Positions 35,890-47,830 are shown, counted from the first letter of the stretch. The stretch is 64,000 bases of DNA from Micropterus salmoides (GCF_014851395.1 NW_024041150.1:38203585-38267584), one strand, 5' to 3'. The notes: a model not told the origin generated them from the letters alone. Translations and numbers: made by a program.

Positions 35890-36125
35890 TGCTTCTGTAA
35901 CAAATACAGCCACACGGGCTCACGCGTCTACTTCAGATTACCATTGTCACTTAACACAGTCATCCAGAAAGGCAACCTGAAACTGTGTTACACAGGAGCA
36001 AGTCATACATCAATTGTGTGCAGATGCGCCGCCATGTTCTCTGGACCCGAGGTCATCTCAGATGGACTGAAAGTGGAACCATGTGCTGTGGTCAGATAAG
36101 TCCACAGTTCACCTAGTTTTCGTGA
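35890..36125 (+). pseudogene. Degraded Tc1/mariner-type transposase fragment
   Basis: One frame reads RRHVLWTRGHLRWTE around 36027..36072, and the following bases (tgtgctgtggtcagataagtc) align in another frame with the VLWSDES motif that carries the second aspartate of Tc1-like transposases. Stops and frameshifts abound. Only a short central piece remains. Confidence 0.5.
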
Positions 36126-36189
36126 AAAATTAAAATGGCCGTCCTCTGGTTATCTGTAACTATGATACATGTGATTTCCATCCAGTATG

Positions 36190-36350
36190 ATTTGTGTACT
36201 TGATTTAGTATTGATTGTATTGACAAGAGGTACTGTAGCTTGTGAAGAGATGGAACGGTAATGGTGAACATAGTTGCTGTCCAAGGTCAGGCTGCAGGAT
36301 GAGGTCATCAACAGAGCAGCTACGATTGGCAGAGATGAACCGTTCACCTG
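36190..36350 (-). pseudogene. IgV exon relic of the receptor array (copy D)
   Basis: On the minus strand GSSLPIVAA is followed, after frame changes, by NYVHHYRSISSQATVPLVN. These correspond to GSSRPIVVV and YKYVHRYHDN...SYAGRTTLF of the intact IgV exon at 39839..39471. The DNA beside the start (gattggcagagatgaaccgt) also matches. About 30-40 codons between the two parts are missing. It is a dead exon lying downstream of the intact gene, so the array once had at least four members. Confidence 0.55.
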
Positions 36351-36353
36351 CAA

Positions 36354-37634
36354 CTGAATATACCTATTTCACGCAGTATTTGCTTCTTCAGCCTTTTGCT
36401 TTTGTGGATCATTTTTTTGTTAGGAGCATTTACACAATACAGAGTTACATTTGTTTTTTTAAACCTTTAAACACAGTCTTGTGTTTTACCATGCATGAGG
36501 ATAAGTCATTAACAGAGAATATTATAAATCAAAAAGATTGATATCTGTGATTCTGACCCTGGTGTTATGAATTAGTTTTGTCATATTGCCCACAAATTAT
36601 TCGGTGAAGTACTGATGAGAGAGGGACTTATTCCACTCGTTTCACTTCTTGCTTGAAATGAGCCACAGGGAAGGGGATGTGGGAAGGGCCCCATAGAGAA
36701 TGCTTCTGTACATGGCCAAGGATTTTGTGCTACTCCTGCAGACTAAACACTGACTAAGCAGTGATGATTTTAAAAACTGTGACTCTGTGAAGATAACAGC
36801 AGATGAAAGCTGGGGGAAATAACAGTAAAACATAAAGAAATGTTCCCTCATTAGTGTCTTGTGAATGTGTTTTTAGGAAAATGCAACATTTGATCACAAT
36901 ATAAACTGAAATGTATTTCAAACTTGGAGTCTCAGCATCAAGTTATACTAGAGGTATTAAATTAAAGCACAAACATTTTAACTAATTCTGTACCACACAG
37001 TGAACCTGGGGACAGTCAAAAACACATGCTTCTGAATGTCTGAATATGAGTGTGAATGGTTGTGTAATGAAGGTCTTTATTATAGGAACTATTTTTGATT
37101 GTGGTAGCCTACATTACAAATTACATTCATCGGCACTCTTTGAGAAAATGGTCAGAATAAAATCACACAAATCCACTGACAATTTCACAATAATTTTAGT
37201 TTTTTATTATTTATTATTTAAGTATACATTTAAAAAAAAAAAATATGATCAATAAGATTCAAGTTATTATGTTCTTGATATTTACATTATGTCCCCTTTT
37301 TCATTATGTCCGAGTTGAAATGAATGTAAGAAGCAAGCGGGAACCAGATTTACAATCAGCGCTGTTGATAAAGATTAAGAGTTGTTCACTTTCTCTGGTG
37401 AGTACATTTGTTTTAAGTCTGTTGTTCACTAGACAAAATTGTCATCCCTGTTAAAATGACAGCGTGAATTACAGATGCAGCTATATGCAAGCTAGCTAGC
37501 TCCAGCATCTCGTCTGCTGCTGCTGGTTGCAAGAACTCAACATGGCAGCACCCTATCGGCCAAACTCAAGGCTTCAAAACGGTAGTCGACAACCCAACGA
37601 GTGAAGTCACGATGACTACGTCCAATTCTTATAT
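36354..37634. other. No recognised gene
   Basis: AT-rich non-coding DNA between the copy D relic and the LINE fragment. Confidence 0.3.
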
Positions 37635-38030
37635 AGGCCTACAGTCTATGGTAAGAAGGGATTAGTTCCTGTCAATCTGTGGTGCATTGTGGTACTTGTA
37701 GTCCTGCAGAGTGTCCACATCCACCGCATGGGTGGAAACAGGTAGAGGGATTAGGGATGTTTTCCGTCTACTGAAGTCCACCAACAACTCCTTCATCTTA
37801 CCTTCTGCATGTGGTTCAGTCTGCACCCCTCAATGTAGGAGTCCACTACCTCCCTTTTCTCAGCCTCCTTATCCTCACTGATGAAGCTGAGCTCAAAATA
37901 AAGATGTGCTGGAGTACTCCACACAGCTGAGGTTGATGCCACACGCAAAGCCTTTTCTGGGGAGAGTCTACTCAGTTCCCTCCTGCTGATCCAGTGGGTC
38001 CACTCGTGGCTGTAGGTTCTGCTGCTCTGA
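37635..38030 (-). mobile_element. Rex1/L2-like LINE reverse-transcriptase fragment
   Basis: On the minus strand the frames read SEDKEAEKREVVDSYIEGC and RLNHMQ. After a frameshift they continue MKELLVDFSRRKTS and VDVDTLQDYKYHNAP. This is the region just after the catalytic YADD of Rex1-type reverse transcriptase, where the pattern ...CxxNHLxLN-KTKELVVDFRR and VEDYKYLG is conserved. It directly adjoins the stop of the receptor gene and could be mistaken for another exon because a donor-like gtaaga falls at 37800. Confidence 0.6.
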
Positions 38031-38113
38031 ATCCCCAAACTGATGAGACAGATCCAAGAGAGGAACGTGTAGAACGTTAACATCAAATACCAACGAGATC
38101 CTCAGCAAGGCAA

Positions 38114-40421
38114 CTAGACTGGAAGTGGCTGGTCTGGGGTTACCCATACTGTGGAAGCTGGAGGGACAAGTTGTTTGGTTTCCTTCTGACTCACATTTAG
38201 TTTTTGAGGCTTGTGTTTAATCACATATCCATCGACACCACCACAAACTACCAGGACAAGTAAGACACAGAAAACCACAGCTGGGATCCAAACGCCCGGA
38301 TGGGATCGAGCTCCTGATGTGAAAAAAGACAAACGGAGACAAAAGTTACGGTAACTGAAATACAACAGATACATGAATATGAACGTGATTCAGCACTAAT
38401 TATGTTAATTCTTTCTCTCCCCCTCTCCTCACCTTGAACATCCGTCTCCTCCTTTCGATCTGGAGTTTTGACATTTGTGGGAAACAGCGGAGCCTCAGTT
38501 GTCGAGTTTAGATCTGAAAAAACACTAGATTTGTAAATCTTTACAAAACAACAGAATAAAAAGAGACACAGATACAGGATAACAATAATTTCAACTTTTT
38601 GAGAGTCTACGGTCATACTAGCAGCTCTGTGAGGCTGTACTGTGCCATCATGGAGTCACATGATTAATCATCAGATTACTGTTTTAAAGGCTTGCTGGTT
38701 ATTTATACTGTTTTGGTCACCCCTCCTAAATGAATAAGTTAGCTTTTCATGCCCCATATTTTAATTCTTACCAGTCAAATTCTTCAAAGTGTAAACTTCT
38801 TGGAAAATTAAAGTGATGCTGATTCTACGACAATATGGATTTTTACCGTGTACTAATTCATAGAGTCTAACAGGCTGGTAAACTCAGGATCCTGTCTACT
38901 CAAGATAAATTTGATTTTGAAATGCACTGGTGTTACAAAAGGATACATTTCTTCTTTTCAGAAACTTTCTTTAAAATATTTAAATAATGTCCTTAACGTT
39001 AATATAGTTCACTTTATTTGTACCACCCTGATATGTGCACACGCCATGTCTACCACGCCTTCAACACTTTTTACAACGTATTTTTACAGTTCTAATAATG
39101 ATATAACGGAAGGAAATTACTATTATCATGTTAAAGCATATTTGATTAAATAAATAAAATAAAAAATTCTACATTAAAATACATTTCAAAATAAAAGCTA
39201 ATGTGTTCATTTACACATTAGTTAACAAACAGCCAGATGTTCAAATCAAACATCAGCTCTTGTTTTGCTCTGTAGTTCAGGCTCCTCTTGCAGTGCGTGA
39301 TATTAAATGTTCATCCGTAATTTTCTGTAGCGATCGGTCACATGAAGCAGTTAAATGCAAGCTGTAAACATTAAAACTGTTTTTGAGAATGACTGTAAAT
39401 TTGCAAGGGAACTATAAACTTATAAAATGTTTATTTCAGCAGCAGAGTTAATTAATCTAAAGAAACTTACCAACAACAATCCTAATAATCGTAGCCCTCC
39501 CCAGCTGTGGGATGACACATCTGTAGCTTCCTTGGTCAGAGAGCTTCACGTTGAGGATCTTGAGTGAAGCGTTTCCGTGTTTCAGCTCGTCTTTGAACAG
39601 CGTCGTCCTCCCAGCGTATGACGACATCTTCATTTCCTCTACATCTTGGTTGTCATGGTAACGGTGAACATACTTGTACGGGCTCAGTGGATCTTCGGGG
39701 TCAGGCGGGAGGTCGGGACGCCACCACTCCACTGTCAGGTCCTCCACGTTCAGCAGAGGCTCCAAACGACACGGCAGGATGATGTCATCACCCAGAACGA
39801 CCACGATTGGCCGAGATGAACCGATCAACTGAGGCTGACCTGAGAAATGGAGGGAAAATATAAATCTTCTTAAAAGATTTTTTTTTTTAATTAGCATACT
39901 GTTATGATTATCAGAAGCAAAAATATAATCACAACTATTATTTTTACTTCCAAAACTTTTCCAGGAACAGTAACTGTATTTTAGATCAGCGGTGTTACAG
40001 AAGATTTTGAAATAGAGCTGCAATTAACGGTTATTTCCATCACTGATTGATCTGTTACTTTCTTCATTAATCTTCAATTGAAAATGGTGAAAATGCAAAT
40101 TATAATTTCCTAAAGGACATATTTTATATATATGACCAACGGCCCAAAACGTCAGTTTTATAAACTTTTCTGGCAGCAGACTTATACTGAACCAGTTATT
40201 TAAACTGAAAAATGTATTTATTTTTGTAAGTTTTTAGCAAACTGAACCTTTTATTTTAATATCAGTCCCCGCTCAGTGAAGTGGGACAAACTAATATTAG
40301 TAGCTAAACATATGAGCTTACCTAGAACGGGCGTCAAGCCCACCGTACATACCAAACATACAGTGAGAGTCCAGAATGGAAATAAGGTAAAGCCAGGCAA
40401 GAAGTTCCCGAAATGAACCAT
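38114..40421 (-). CDS. Butyrophilin/B7-like single-IgV membrane receptor (intact copy B)
   Basis: Four minus-strand exons: leader 40421..40322, IgV 39839..39471, stalk 38513..38433, transmembrane plus tail 38313..38114. All junctions are GT-AG in phase 1 and the lengths (100+369+81+200) give 249 codons plus TAG. Residues 1-33 are a signal peptide (FPFWTLTVCLVCTVG). The IgV domain has C57, W72, D135xG137xY139xC141 and sequon N123. The stalk (DLNSTTEAPLF) has another sequon. The transmembrane helix is about 192-213 (WIPAVVFCVLLVLVVCGG), followed by a 36-residue tail with no B30.2 domain or clear ITIM. The family modulates T cells at the cell surface (established for butyrophilins, B7 and MOG); the exact ligand is unknown. 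In-frame ATGs lie upstream at 40427 and 40442, inside a V-exon remnant of the next copy, so the ancestral promoter appears lost. Confidence 0.8.
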
Positions 40422-40427
40422 AACCAT

Positions 40428-40534
40428 CCAGGTGGTCTTCATGTCCAGGTTTTCATGAACATTCTTGTAAAGGTGCACGTCATCACCAGGAGCAGCGATG
40501 ATTGGATGACGTGAACCGATCACTCAAGATAGAC
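40428..40534 (-). pseudogene. IgV exon remnant of receptor copy A
   Basis: After the acceptor ctttttccag the phase-1 frame reads GLS-stop-VIGSRHPIIAAPGDDV: the start of an IgV exon with a nonsense codon (TGA where copy C has TGT). It then jumps to LYKNVHENLDMKTTW, corresponding to the YKYVHRYHDNQDVEEMKM region; about 35-40 codons between are deleted. It runs directly into the leader ATG of copy B, so the rest of copy A has been lost by a deletion that fused the two genes. Confidence 0.65.
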
Positions 40535-40799
40535 CTGGAAAAAGGAGGGAACATTAAACCATTGACTCTGATCTCCTGTGTATTGAAACATTTTATGATG
40601 ATTAACCAACAGTACAATATTAACTAAACTGTTTCAGTATTGTATTGTAATTTATACTACATTTATACTACATTTCCAGGAACAATAGGCCTAAATGTAT
40701 TTTACCTCAGCGCTTTGGTGGCTCATTTGTGCCATCAGCCATCAGATTCACAGTATCAGATAGTACATAATTAGCCCTATTGTTTTTGTTCTCATTATT

Positions 40800-42600
40800 C
40801 TTTCTTTCTTTCTCTCCATTAAAAGTGTTTGGGCAGCAATAATAGCTGCACGAAAACTCACCAACATTGGAACGTAGGTTGGAAATTCCACCCTCATGGT
40901 GGCGTTATAACAACCAATTTCACATTTTTGCAATTACCTCAAAAACGCCTTTGTTTAAAGTCTTTAAGTTTTTTTTAACTTACAACTGTGGCTGTTGTAC
41001 TTTGTGACACTTGTGCAATGTAATGGAAATGTATGGTGCGGACTGTGCGATGCATGCGAGTGTGAAGTCTATATATGTTACTGTTGTTACTGGAGCCTCA
41101 TGCGGCACTATTGCCCAAGACAAATTTCCCTCAGGGGACAATAAAGTTGATCTTAATCTTAATGTTAATCTTAATTTTAATCTCTGGATTCATCTGCATC
41201 TTTGCTCCAATGGTCTTCTGCTCAAAAAATGTCAAATAATACGACTTTTTACCACTTTTCTCTAAAACCTATTTTTGTGAACTCCCAGACGGTTTCCCCA
41301 ATCGACCTGAAACTTTGGCAGGATCATCTACGAACATCGCTGATCAAAAGTTATCAAAAGAATTCTGATACGTCAATTTGGTTTTTTCCATAAAAAAAAT
41401 TTACTTTTTGTCTTTACATACAATTTTACATAAATGCTCATAAATCTGCAGACAGTGGTTAGCATTGTCACCTTACAGCTACACTTGCAAAAAGTTTATA
41501 ACACGTGTAATTCGCTGCATGGATTCGTACAAAATTCGGTTTGTACGATCTCGGGTCACTACTCAGTTGATGTATAAAAATTGGTAATGACCGTGGCTTA
41601 TTACAAGAAATGTAAATTTCCAGACATTTCTCATTCCAAACTTCAAAAAATCTAAGAAAATCACCAGTACTTTAGAGAGCTGAATTTTTTTTCAGCACAT
41701 CCACTGACATGTGACTAACGTTTGCATCAAACTATGATCAATTCAGAAGTCAGTCACTATATTTTTCAGAATATGCTAATTCAATTAACATCCATATCTC
41801 CACAAGTCTTTCATCAAATGCTACCAAACTCGACAGAGTCGTTCTCCAGATGGCCAATATCAAGTGTTTCAAAGGGTTTTCAGGTCGGCCAAACGATGAG
41901 TCTGCAGTGATATTCAGTATCTTGCTATAAATTGTACAGTATGCACAACATCTTCTTTTTTGCTTAGTCTTGGATTAAATGCCATCAAAATAATTAACAA
42001 CACACCCAATATGATGTGTGATTTTTTTCAGGATTTTCTCACCAACATCTTGACTGTTGTAAACGTTTTAAGTTCAAACTGAGAAAACTAACCGGGTCTG
42101 GCACATGTGACGTCCCTACCTCAACCTGTGAGAATGTGTGTGGAAACAGCCTTTCACCAGTAGCCCAGTCAGTATGTCACTAGGGTTCAAATCCCCTGGT
42201 GACCGGGTCATTTTTGCTGACAATAAGGGTTTTTCAGATCATAGTGAGACAAATTTCTATTTAGACTATTTTATTCGGATCAAGCGACACTTTCTTCTTA
42301 GTTACGTACATATAATGAACCTCTCTTATCTCAAGTTGATGCTGTTAAAATCAAGCATGCGTTTCCCCAATTATCTCAAAATATCCAAATTCTGTCATCA
42401 CTTTAATCTCTCAAGTCATCTGCATCTGTTCTTCTCCTCTTCGACTTGCTTGGATCCCGATCATTGCCGCATTGCCGAGAGGGCAGCAAAAACCGCTGGA
42501 CAAAAACTCACCAAAATTGGCAGGAGGGTTGCAAATTCCACCCACTACTCAGGGAAAAAAATTAGCACTTACATGGCAAGTATGTAAGTATTTAATAGCT
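40800..42600 (+). repeat. Unclassified repeat with ~65-bp direct repeats
   Basis: cagcaataatagctgcacga...aactcaccaacattgg...ggaaattccaccct (about 40832..40894) recurs at about 42485..42545 as cagcaaaaaccgctggacaa...aactcaccaaaattgg...gcaaattccaccca. The interval holds gacctgaaactttggcagga and gatcaaaagttatcaaaaga, which I associate with dispersed fish repeats. No transposase was found. About 41080..41170 ends in a gttgatcttaatcttaatg tract like a LINE tail. Confidence 0.4.
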
Positions 42601-42892
42601 TGATTATTTTAAATTGATCATCTGATCGATTAATTGACTTTTTTTCTCCGTGCTTAAAATTAGAGATTGTGATTTTTGTAGTCCTTCTGACTGTCCCGGA
42701 GAACAAAATAAAAGGCTTTAGCTGTTGGTGAAGTGAAGCGGTGCATTTATTCAGTATTCTAATTTAATTATATCTTTATGAAACAGTTTAACATATTAAT
42801 GATGCAAATCTCACAATGGAACCAAAGTTGAGTCCTGACTTGGTATCCGAGAGAACAGGCCTCATGTTTCCTGGTTTCATTTCAACCCGTCC

Positions 42893-43403
42893 TGCTTATC
42901 ATGCCGTGTTTTGCAGTTTTGTGTTTAGTTAGCATTATTTTGGTCTGTTGGGTTTTGGGGGTCTGTCTTGTCTGTCATCTAGTGTTTGGTAACCCTCGTC
43001 ATGTCTGTTACCCCAGTTATCCCTCTGCATGTCTGTCTCGGTTTTCCCCTGCTCTCTCTCTCCCTGTCTGTGCCTCATTAATCTCATGTCTGTCACCTGT
43101 GTTGCTCCCGCCCTGCTCGTTAGTCCCCTGTGTGTATGTACCTGGTGTTTCTGTCTTGTCCTTGTCGGGTCATTGTATGTTGTCACCCTGTGTTGCAGTG
43201 TGTTCTCGTGTTGTCAGCCTCACTCGTTATTGGATGTTGGACTTCTGTTGGACAACCTTTGGTTTTTGGACTCTGTCATCAGCCACTCAGTTTGTAAGTG
43301 TGTTCGCCTTTGTTTGTTTATTAAAACCCCTTGAACTATACCTGTACTATCCGTGTCCAGCATTTGGCTCCTACTACCTGCCTCCACACGACAAACCGTG
43401 ACA
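42893..43403 (+). mobile_element. Solo LTR related to those at 6821 and 7117
   Basis: The segment runs from ttatcatgccgtgttttgca to cgacaaaccgtgaca and matches the minus strand of 7117..7796. The shared landmarks are gctcccgccctgctcgttag, gtccttgtcgggtcattg and the ATTAAA end region at about 43319. The TGTGTGTATGT stretch sits where the relatives have long CA arrays. The 5' end is degenerate and no duplication was found. Its 166-codon open frame (42901..43401) is cysteine/serine-rich low-information sequence, not a gene. Confidence 0.6.
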
Positions 43404-43429
43404 ATCAGGAGGTTGGATGTGTCTCAAAA

Positions 43430-43880
43430 ATTTGAAAAACCACCACAAGATGTCGCCTTTTGTTAAATGACACTATTCAAACTGTGGCATGTGAGCAGAC
43501 GACTGAACCAGAAATCGACGGCGTAGCCCCTTACCCTATGGCGTAGCCTGATGTGCACCTCCTCAAAAGTGTAACTACACACTGAAGTGTAACTGCAGAA
43601 TGACGGGTACACCAACGTACAAGTATAAATGCCTGGCTACGTGCATAGCCTACGGTGTAGCTACATACTACAGCGCGACACTGGTGGAAGCTGTGATAGG
43701 AATCAAGCGAACCTGGTCTCGCGCAGTGGGTGGCAGACAGTTTGTGATCGGCTAACTTAGCTTGTAGAGTTTTGCAATATAAAAATGTATAATATGAAGC
43801 ACAGCCTTGTCCTGTAGGGAATGTGAGCTGCACAGAGCTGCTGAAGTTATCGTGAGGATTTGTGAAGTTTTTTCACTTAG
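43430..43880. repeat. Probable interspersed repeat, unclassified
   Basis: aaaccaccacaagatgtcgc followed by cttttgttaaatgacac and GC-richer gcgtagcc units is unlike the flanking AT-rich DNA and resembles a dispersed fish repeat. No coding frame. Confidence 0.35.
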
Positions 43881-44525
43881 TTTTGTTTTGCACAGCCAAA
43901 TCAATAATCATGGTCAGATCAGTGTGATCAGGATACTTGCCAACCTCCAGACATGATATTCTTAATGTCGACAAAACCAGCTATTGGGGAGTCTTTCCCC
44001 CTATAATCGATGTGTCAAAACCATAGACTGTATTTCTTTTAATTCTAGAGAATGAATGGAATTTTATAGGTTCCAAACAAACAGCTCTGTTTGAACTGCA
44101 CCTTGCTCGTGTATTATCTGCATTTCAGTCCACGTCTCTACTACCTGCCACTGCACTCAGCTTTATCTCATGAAACTTTTCATACATTCGATGCGTCTGT
44201 GTTTCATATTAAATTGTGTTAAAACCTCTTCTAATCTACCTAACTTCATGCTACCCTTGTCGACATGATAACCTGGATGACCTGCAATTTTCAGACAAAA
44301 GTGAAGTACCTGGCCCCAAACATTTCTGAAATACATTATCTAAAGATATAGGGTAGTAATCTAGATGACGATATTAAAATATTTTTACAAAAACAAATTA
44401 CATTGCTTTAATGAAGTAACACAACAAGACAGAAGTACTTACATGTTAAAATTCTCTGTGTAAATGTTCTTCACCGATGTGAATGAAGCTGTGATCTCGC
44501 TGATTTCAGCTCCTCTAGCCAACAT

Positions 44526-44541
44526 GGGGGGGGGGGGGGGA

Positions 44542-44578
<37 letters not shown>

Positions 44579-44609
44579 ACTCACACTCACACTCACACTC
44601 ACACTCACA
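44526..44609. repeat. Poly-G, (GA)n and (ACTCAC)n simple repeats
   Basis: Three adjoining simple repeats: 15 Gs, a GA run of about 17 units, and five units of cactca. Confidence 0.95.
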
Positions 44610-45045
44610 TCAGGCTAAAAACAAAGACCGTACGCTCTTCTGAAATGCTTCCTGTGGTTTCTAGATGCACCCGTCAAGACGAGAAACGAAATTGCTCCAC
44701 AGAGAGCTTTGAAGAATGCGTGTGCGTTTCACGCCCTTCCCGGGTTGAAATAGGGACTGTTTATAACTTGTCATCTTACTTTTAATTCATTCACACCAGT
44801 GTCTGCATTCCAGTGCATTAAACCCAACCTGTCCTCATACCATAAAGACAGATAGGCCGATTGCCAGTGAATCCTAAAACAACATTGGCAGTTAAAAAGT
44901 ACCAGTGCACGATTGAGTTTACTTTCTATTGTGATAGTTACTGTAACACCTCTTGTGAGAAGGATCAGAGTCCAGCCTGGACAGCTCTTCCTCTAGTGAG
45001 GAGGAAACTTTGATATCTAGTGGCAGAAACTTGTTTCCATGAGAG

Positions 45046-45067
45046 CCCCCCCCCCCCCCCCCCCCCC
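45046..45067. repeat. Poly-C tract
   Basis: 22 consecutive C residues. Confidence 0.95.
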
Positions 45068-45287
45068 AGCTTAGCTTGCTACATTTCACTGGGGGGTAGC
45101 TTCTGTGTAGTGAAGCTTCATTTAATGTGCAGTAGCTAGTAGCTTATAGCTCACATTTTCCAAGTAGCATGCCCAAAACTGTAACTGTTACCTGCCTAAA
45201 CTTGTACTGTGTACTCCTGTCTGTTTTCTGCTGCCCACATTCCTGTGTTACATTCAGCACCAGTCCCAGCTTTTTATTGGTCCATGC

Positions 45288-45309
45288 AAAAAAAAAAAAA
45301 AAAAAAAAA
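45288..45309. repeat. Poly-A tract
   Basis: 22 consecutive A residues about 85 bp upstream of the LINE fragment at 45396. Confidence 0.9.
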
Positions 45310-45395
45310 TCTTCACACAGGAACGTGCATACTTGTACGGGTGCGTTTTCAGTCAGATTAATCTAGACGGGGATCACCTTTGATAAGCAACATGG

Positions 45396-45830
45396 ATGGG
45401 GCCTGAGGGAGAGCAAGGAGGTATACAGGAAAAAGCTAGAGATAAGCTCCAGCAAAACAACGTGAGAGATGTGAGGCCAGGAATGAAGACCCTCACAGGG
45501 TTCAAGGTGACGGAAAATCAGGCTGAGGGAAGTCTGGACAGAGCTAATGAGCTGAGTGTGTACTTCAATAGGTTCAGCTCAGATGCCCCCAGTCACACAG
45601 ACACCACACCCTCCAGCTGCTCCCCTCTCACACCTCCTCAGTGATCAGGACCAATGACACACACCACCCACACCCCTCAACCTCAACATCTTTCCCCCCA
45701 GCAGAAAGCATTGTGCCCCTCTGTACCTCCCCCACCCGCCCATCTATCTCAAACAGCCAGGTTAGGAGGCAGCTGGAGAAACTGCGCTAGAACAAAGCGT
45801 TTGACATAATGTTAGCCACTGGAAGTCTTT
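45396..45830 (+). pseudogene. Rex1/L2-like LINE ORF2 fragment
   Basis: The frame reads DKLQQNNVRDVRPGMKTLTG, then EGSLDRANELSVYFNRFSS, and later QVRRQLEKLR followed by a stop where relatives continue into NKAAGPDG. This is the segment between endonuclease and reverse transcriptase in Rex1/L2-type LINEs. It is 5'- and 3'-truncated with at least one nonsense codon and one frameshift. Confidence 0.7.
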
Positions 45831-45839
45831 AAACCACTG

Positions 45840-46035
45840 TGGTTGAACGGACCAGATTTTCTGTGTTACACTTTGTACACGTCTTGTACCCGAGAAAAAT
45901 TGCTGGGTCATTTGGTTAGTGAGACTTTGTCAGATCCCTGCAACAGTCACTGGAGCAGTGGACTTCTGCCAGGCTTGTATAAGGAGAAGACGTGGAAGCT
46001 GGGGGTCGCTTTGGATAAAAGCGTCAGATAAATGT
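45840..46035 (+). repeat. Teleost repeat with 'gctttggataaaagcgtcag' tail
   Basis: The tail sequence gctttggataaaagcgtcag then ataaatgtaaatg is a highly recurrent fish repeat end. A minus-orientation relative lies at 48306..48385 (gatgcttttatccaaagcaa). Confidence 0.55.
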
Positions 46036-46330
46036 AAATGCATTGGCTGTTGTTTAATGGCTTAAACAGCAATCAGCAATTGATCAACACATCACATCAA
46101 TGTTATAACGGTATTTTTAAAGTTACAGTGAAGCCATAATGAATATAACAACTATTTTCAATTCACATTTCAGTTCATAGGCTACACTAGCCTCAACTAT
46201 CAGGAGAACAAAGGACACAGTCGCTACTTAACTTATTTTTATTAAACTGATTATCGCTTGGGTGGAAATTCAAATGAATGTATGAAAAGTTAACTTTTAA
46301 TAGCTGTGAAACAAATGAGCTTAACATTAC

Positions 46331-46388
46331 CTCCAACAGGCTTCGTCCAGACTGCAGAACTCAAACATACAGTGAGAGTCCAGAGCGG
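46331..46388 (-). pseudogene. Leader exon remnant of receptor copy A (start codon lost)
   Basis: On the minus strand WTLTVCLSSAVWTKPVG ends in phase 1 at donor gtaatg, matching the leader core of copies B and C. The upstream part with the ATG and first 16 codons is missing: the 5'UTR-like gacgccagttggg joins directly to the core. With the V remnant at 40534..40428 it forms a dead gene. A TATA-like ttataagg is at about 46437..46446. Confidence 0.6.
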
Positions 46389-46631
46389 ATCCCAACTGGC
46401 GTCAAACTACAGAACAAGTCACGCTCACTGTAAACTCCTTATAACGTAGCTAGGAAGCGATGAAGACGAGGCATATTCTGTTTCCATGATGAGGGGCGAC
46501 TTTTCTAGCTTCTAGAATCAGAACCGTTAAATAAACAAATACATACATCCTATTTAACAGCTCTGGATACCATATGATTCTTCACCACGTGATGCTTCCG
46601 GGCCGACGTGTCTCTGAGAGATACTGTATAA

Positions 46632-47389
46632 CAGGGGTATTCAATTAGATTTCAAAGAGGTCCAGTTAGAGAAAATTTCCCGAAGCAAAGGTCCAGAACA
46701 TCAGTCAGTTTTCACATCAAACTGGAAGGATAATAAATAATAACTATTCAAATAATAAATTCTAAATTTAAGTAAACTAAATTAAAGTGCCTAATTTTTA
46801 GAAAAAATGTAATAAAAAGTGTAGCATGAAGTGTAGTCTTAACCAATTTTATAATAAACACAAATTAACAGCTGTAATGCCTCCTCTTCTCTTTCATTTC
46901 CTCTTACAGAGCTACCACTTTCCTACTTTCTGTTGTTCAGTGAGAAACGTGAGCTCCAGCTAGCATATTGGAGATCTATGAGATATTCTGGTTTTGAACT
47001 GCCCATGGGAGGAATGTACATGTAAAAATCTGTACATTCTTGATTAAAAGTCATGTGAAATCTCTTTATCTTTCGTCTCCTCAATTCGGGTGTGTTTCCA
47101 AAACGTCTCTGGTGAATCTCGCGGACTCGACTCGCAAGCATCGGTATGCACAGATTTGATTGGCTGAGCAGCGTCACATGAGAGGATTGGAGCACATGCG
47201 ATTGGTCTGTGAGTTTCCTGGTCCTCTAAACCAGTACAGTAAATGCTAGAAAAGCTGCGCGGGTTAAAATAGAAACGCTCCGTCACGAGGTAGTAAGTCT
47301 CAATAATAAACGGGCTGTAGGTCGGCGGTCCGGAGAGGACGGCGGCTGGGTCCGGATCCGGACCGCGGTCCGCCTATTAGTGACCTCTG
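46632..47389. mobile_element. Non-autonomous hAT transposon
   Basis: The ends CAGGGGTATTCAATTAGA and (reverse complement) CAGAGGTCACTAATAGG form hAT-type terminal inverted repeats. A perfect 8-bp target duplication CTGTATAA flanks it (46624..46631 and 47390..47397). The 758-bp interior has no transposase frame. Its right half is GC-rich (ccggatccggaccgcggtcc), unlike the host DNA. Eight-base duplications and CAGRGGT ends are diagnostic of hAT elements (established). Confidence 0.85.
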
Positions 47390-47830
47390 CTGTATAAGCT
47401 CGACTCAGACAAGATAAATAACAGGCTCTCTGAATAAAGATTAAGGTTATAATAATAATAATAATAATAATAAAAACAAATGATAATAACAGTAGATCCA
47501 AAAGACATCTGAAATATCCAGATTCTTTCCCCACTTGCTGACTTTAAGAACCTCAGCTGTTTATTATTTTTTTGTAGGCTACATTGAAAATGTAAGCTGT
47601 GATTTAGGCCTAGTCAGTCAGATCTAGGGCTATGTCAGTGTGAGAAATGCAATATGTTAAGAATGTTGCAAAAATGCCATAAAAAAACACAAAACATTTA
47701 CCTAACATTAGTATAAATGCTAAAATAACTGCGTCTTAAAATATAATGCTACAAATTGGATAAGGCAAGCAATATTCATACCCAAGGAAGACACAGTATC
47801 TTTTTTGTTATGAAAGATTATCAAAATTAA

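Noticed and set aside
37793..38086. Possible fifth exon of the receptor gene with donor-like gtaaga
   Set aside because: The translation follows the Rex1-type reverse-transcriptase pattern (…REVVDSYIEGC…KELLVDFSRRK), and the receptor frame already stops at 38114.
42901..43401. 166-codon plus-strand open frame
   Set aside because: It lies wholly within a solo LTR that matches 7117..7796; its relatives do not keep the frame and it has no domain.
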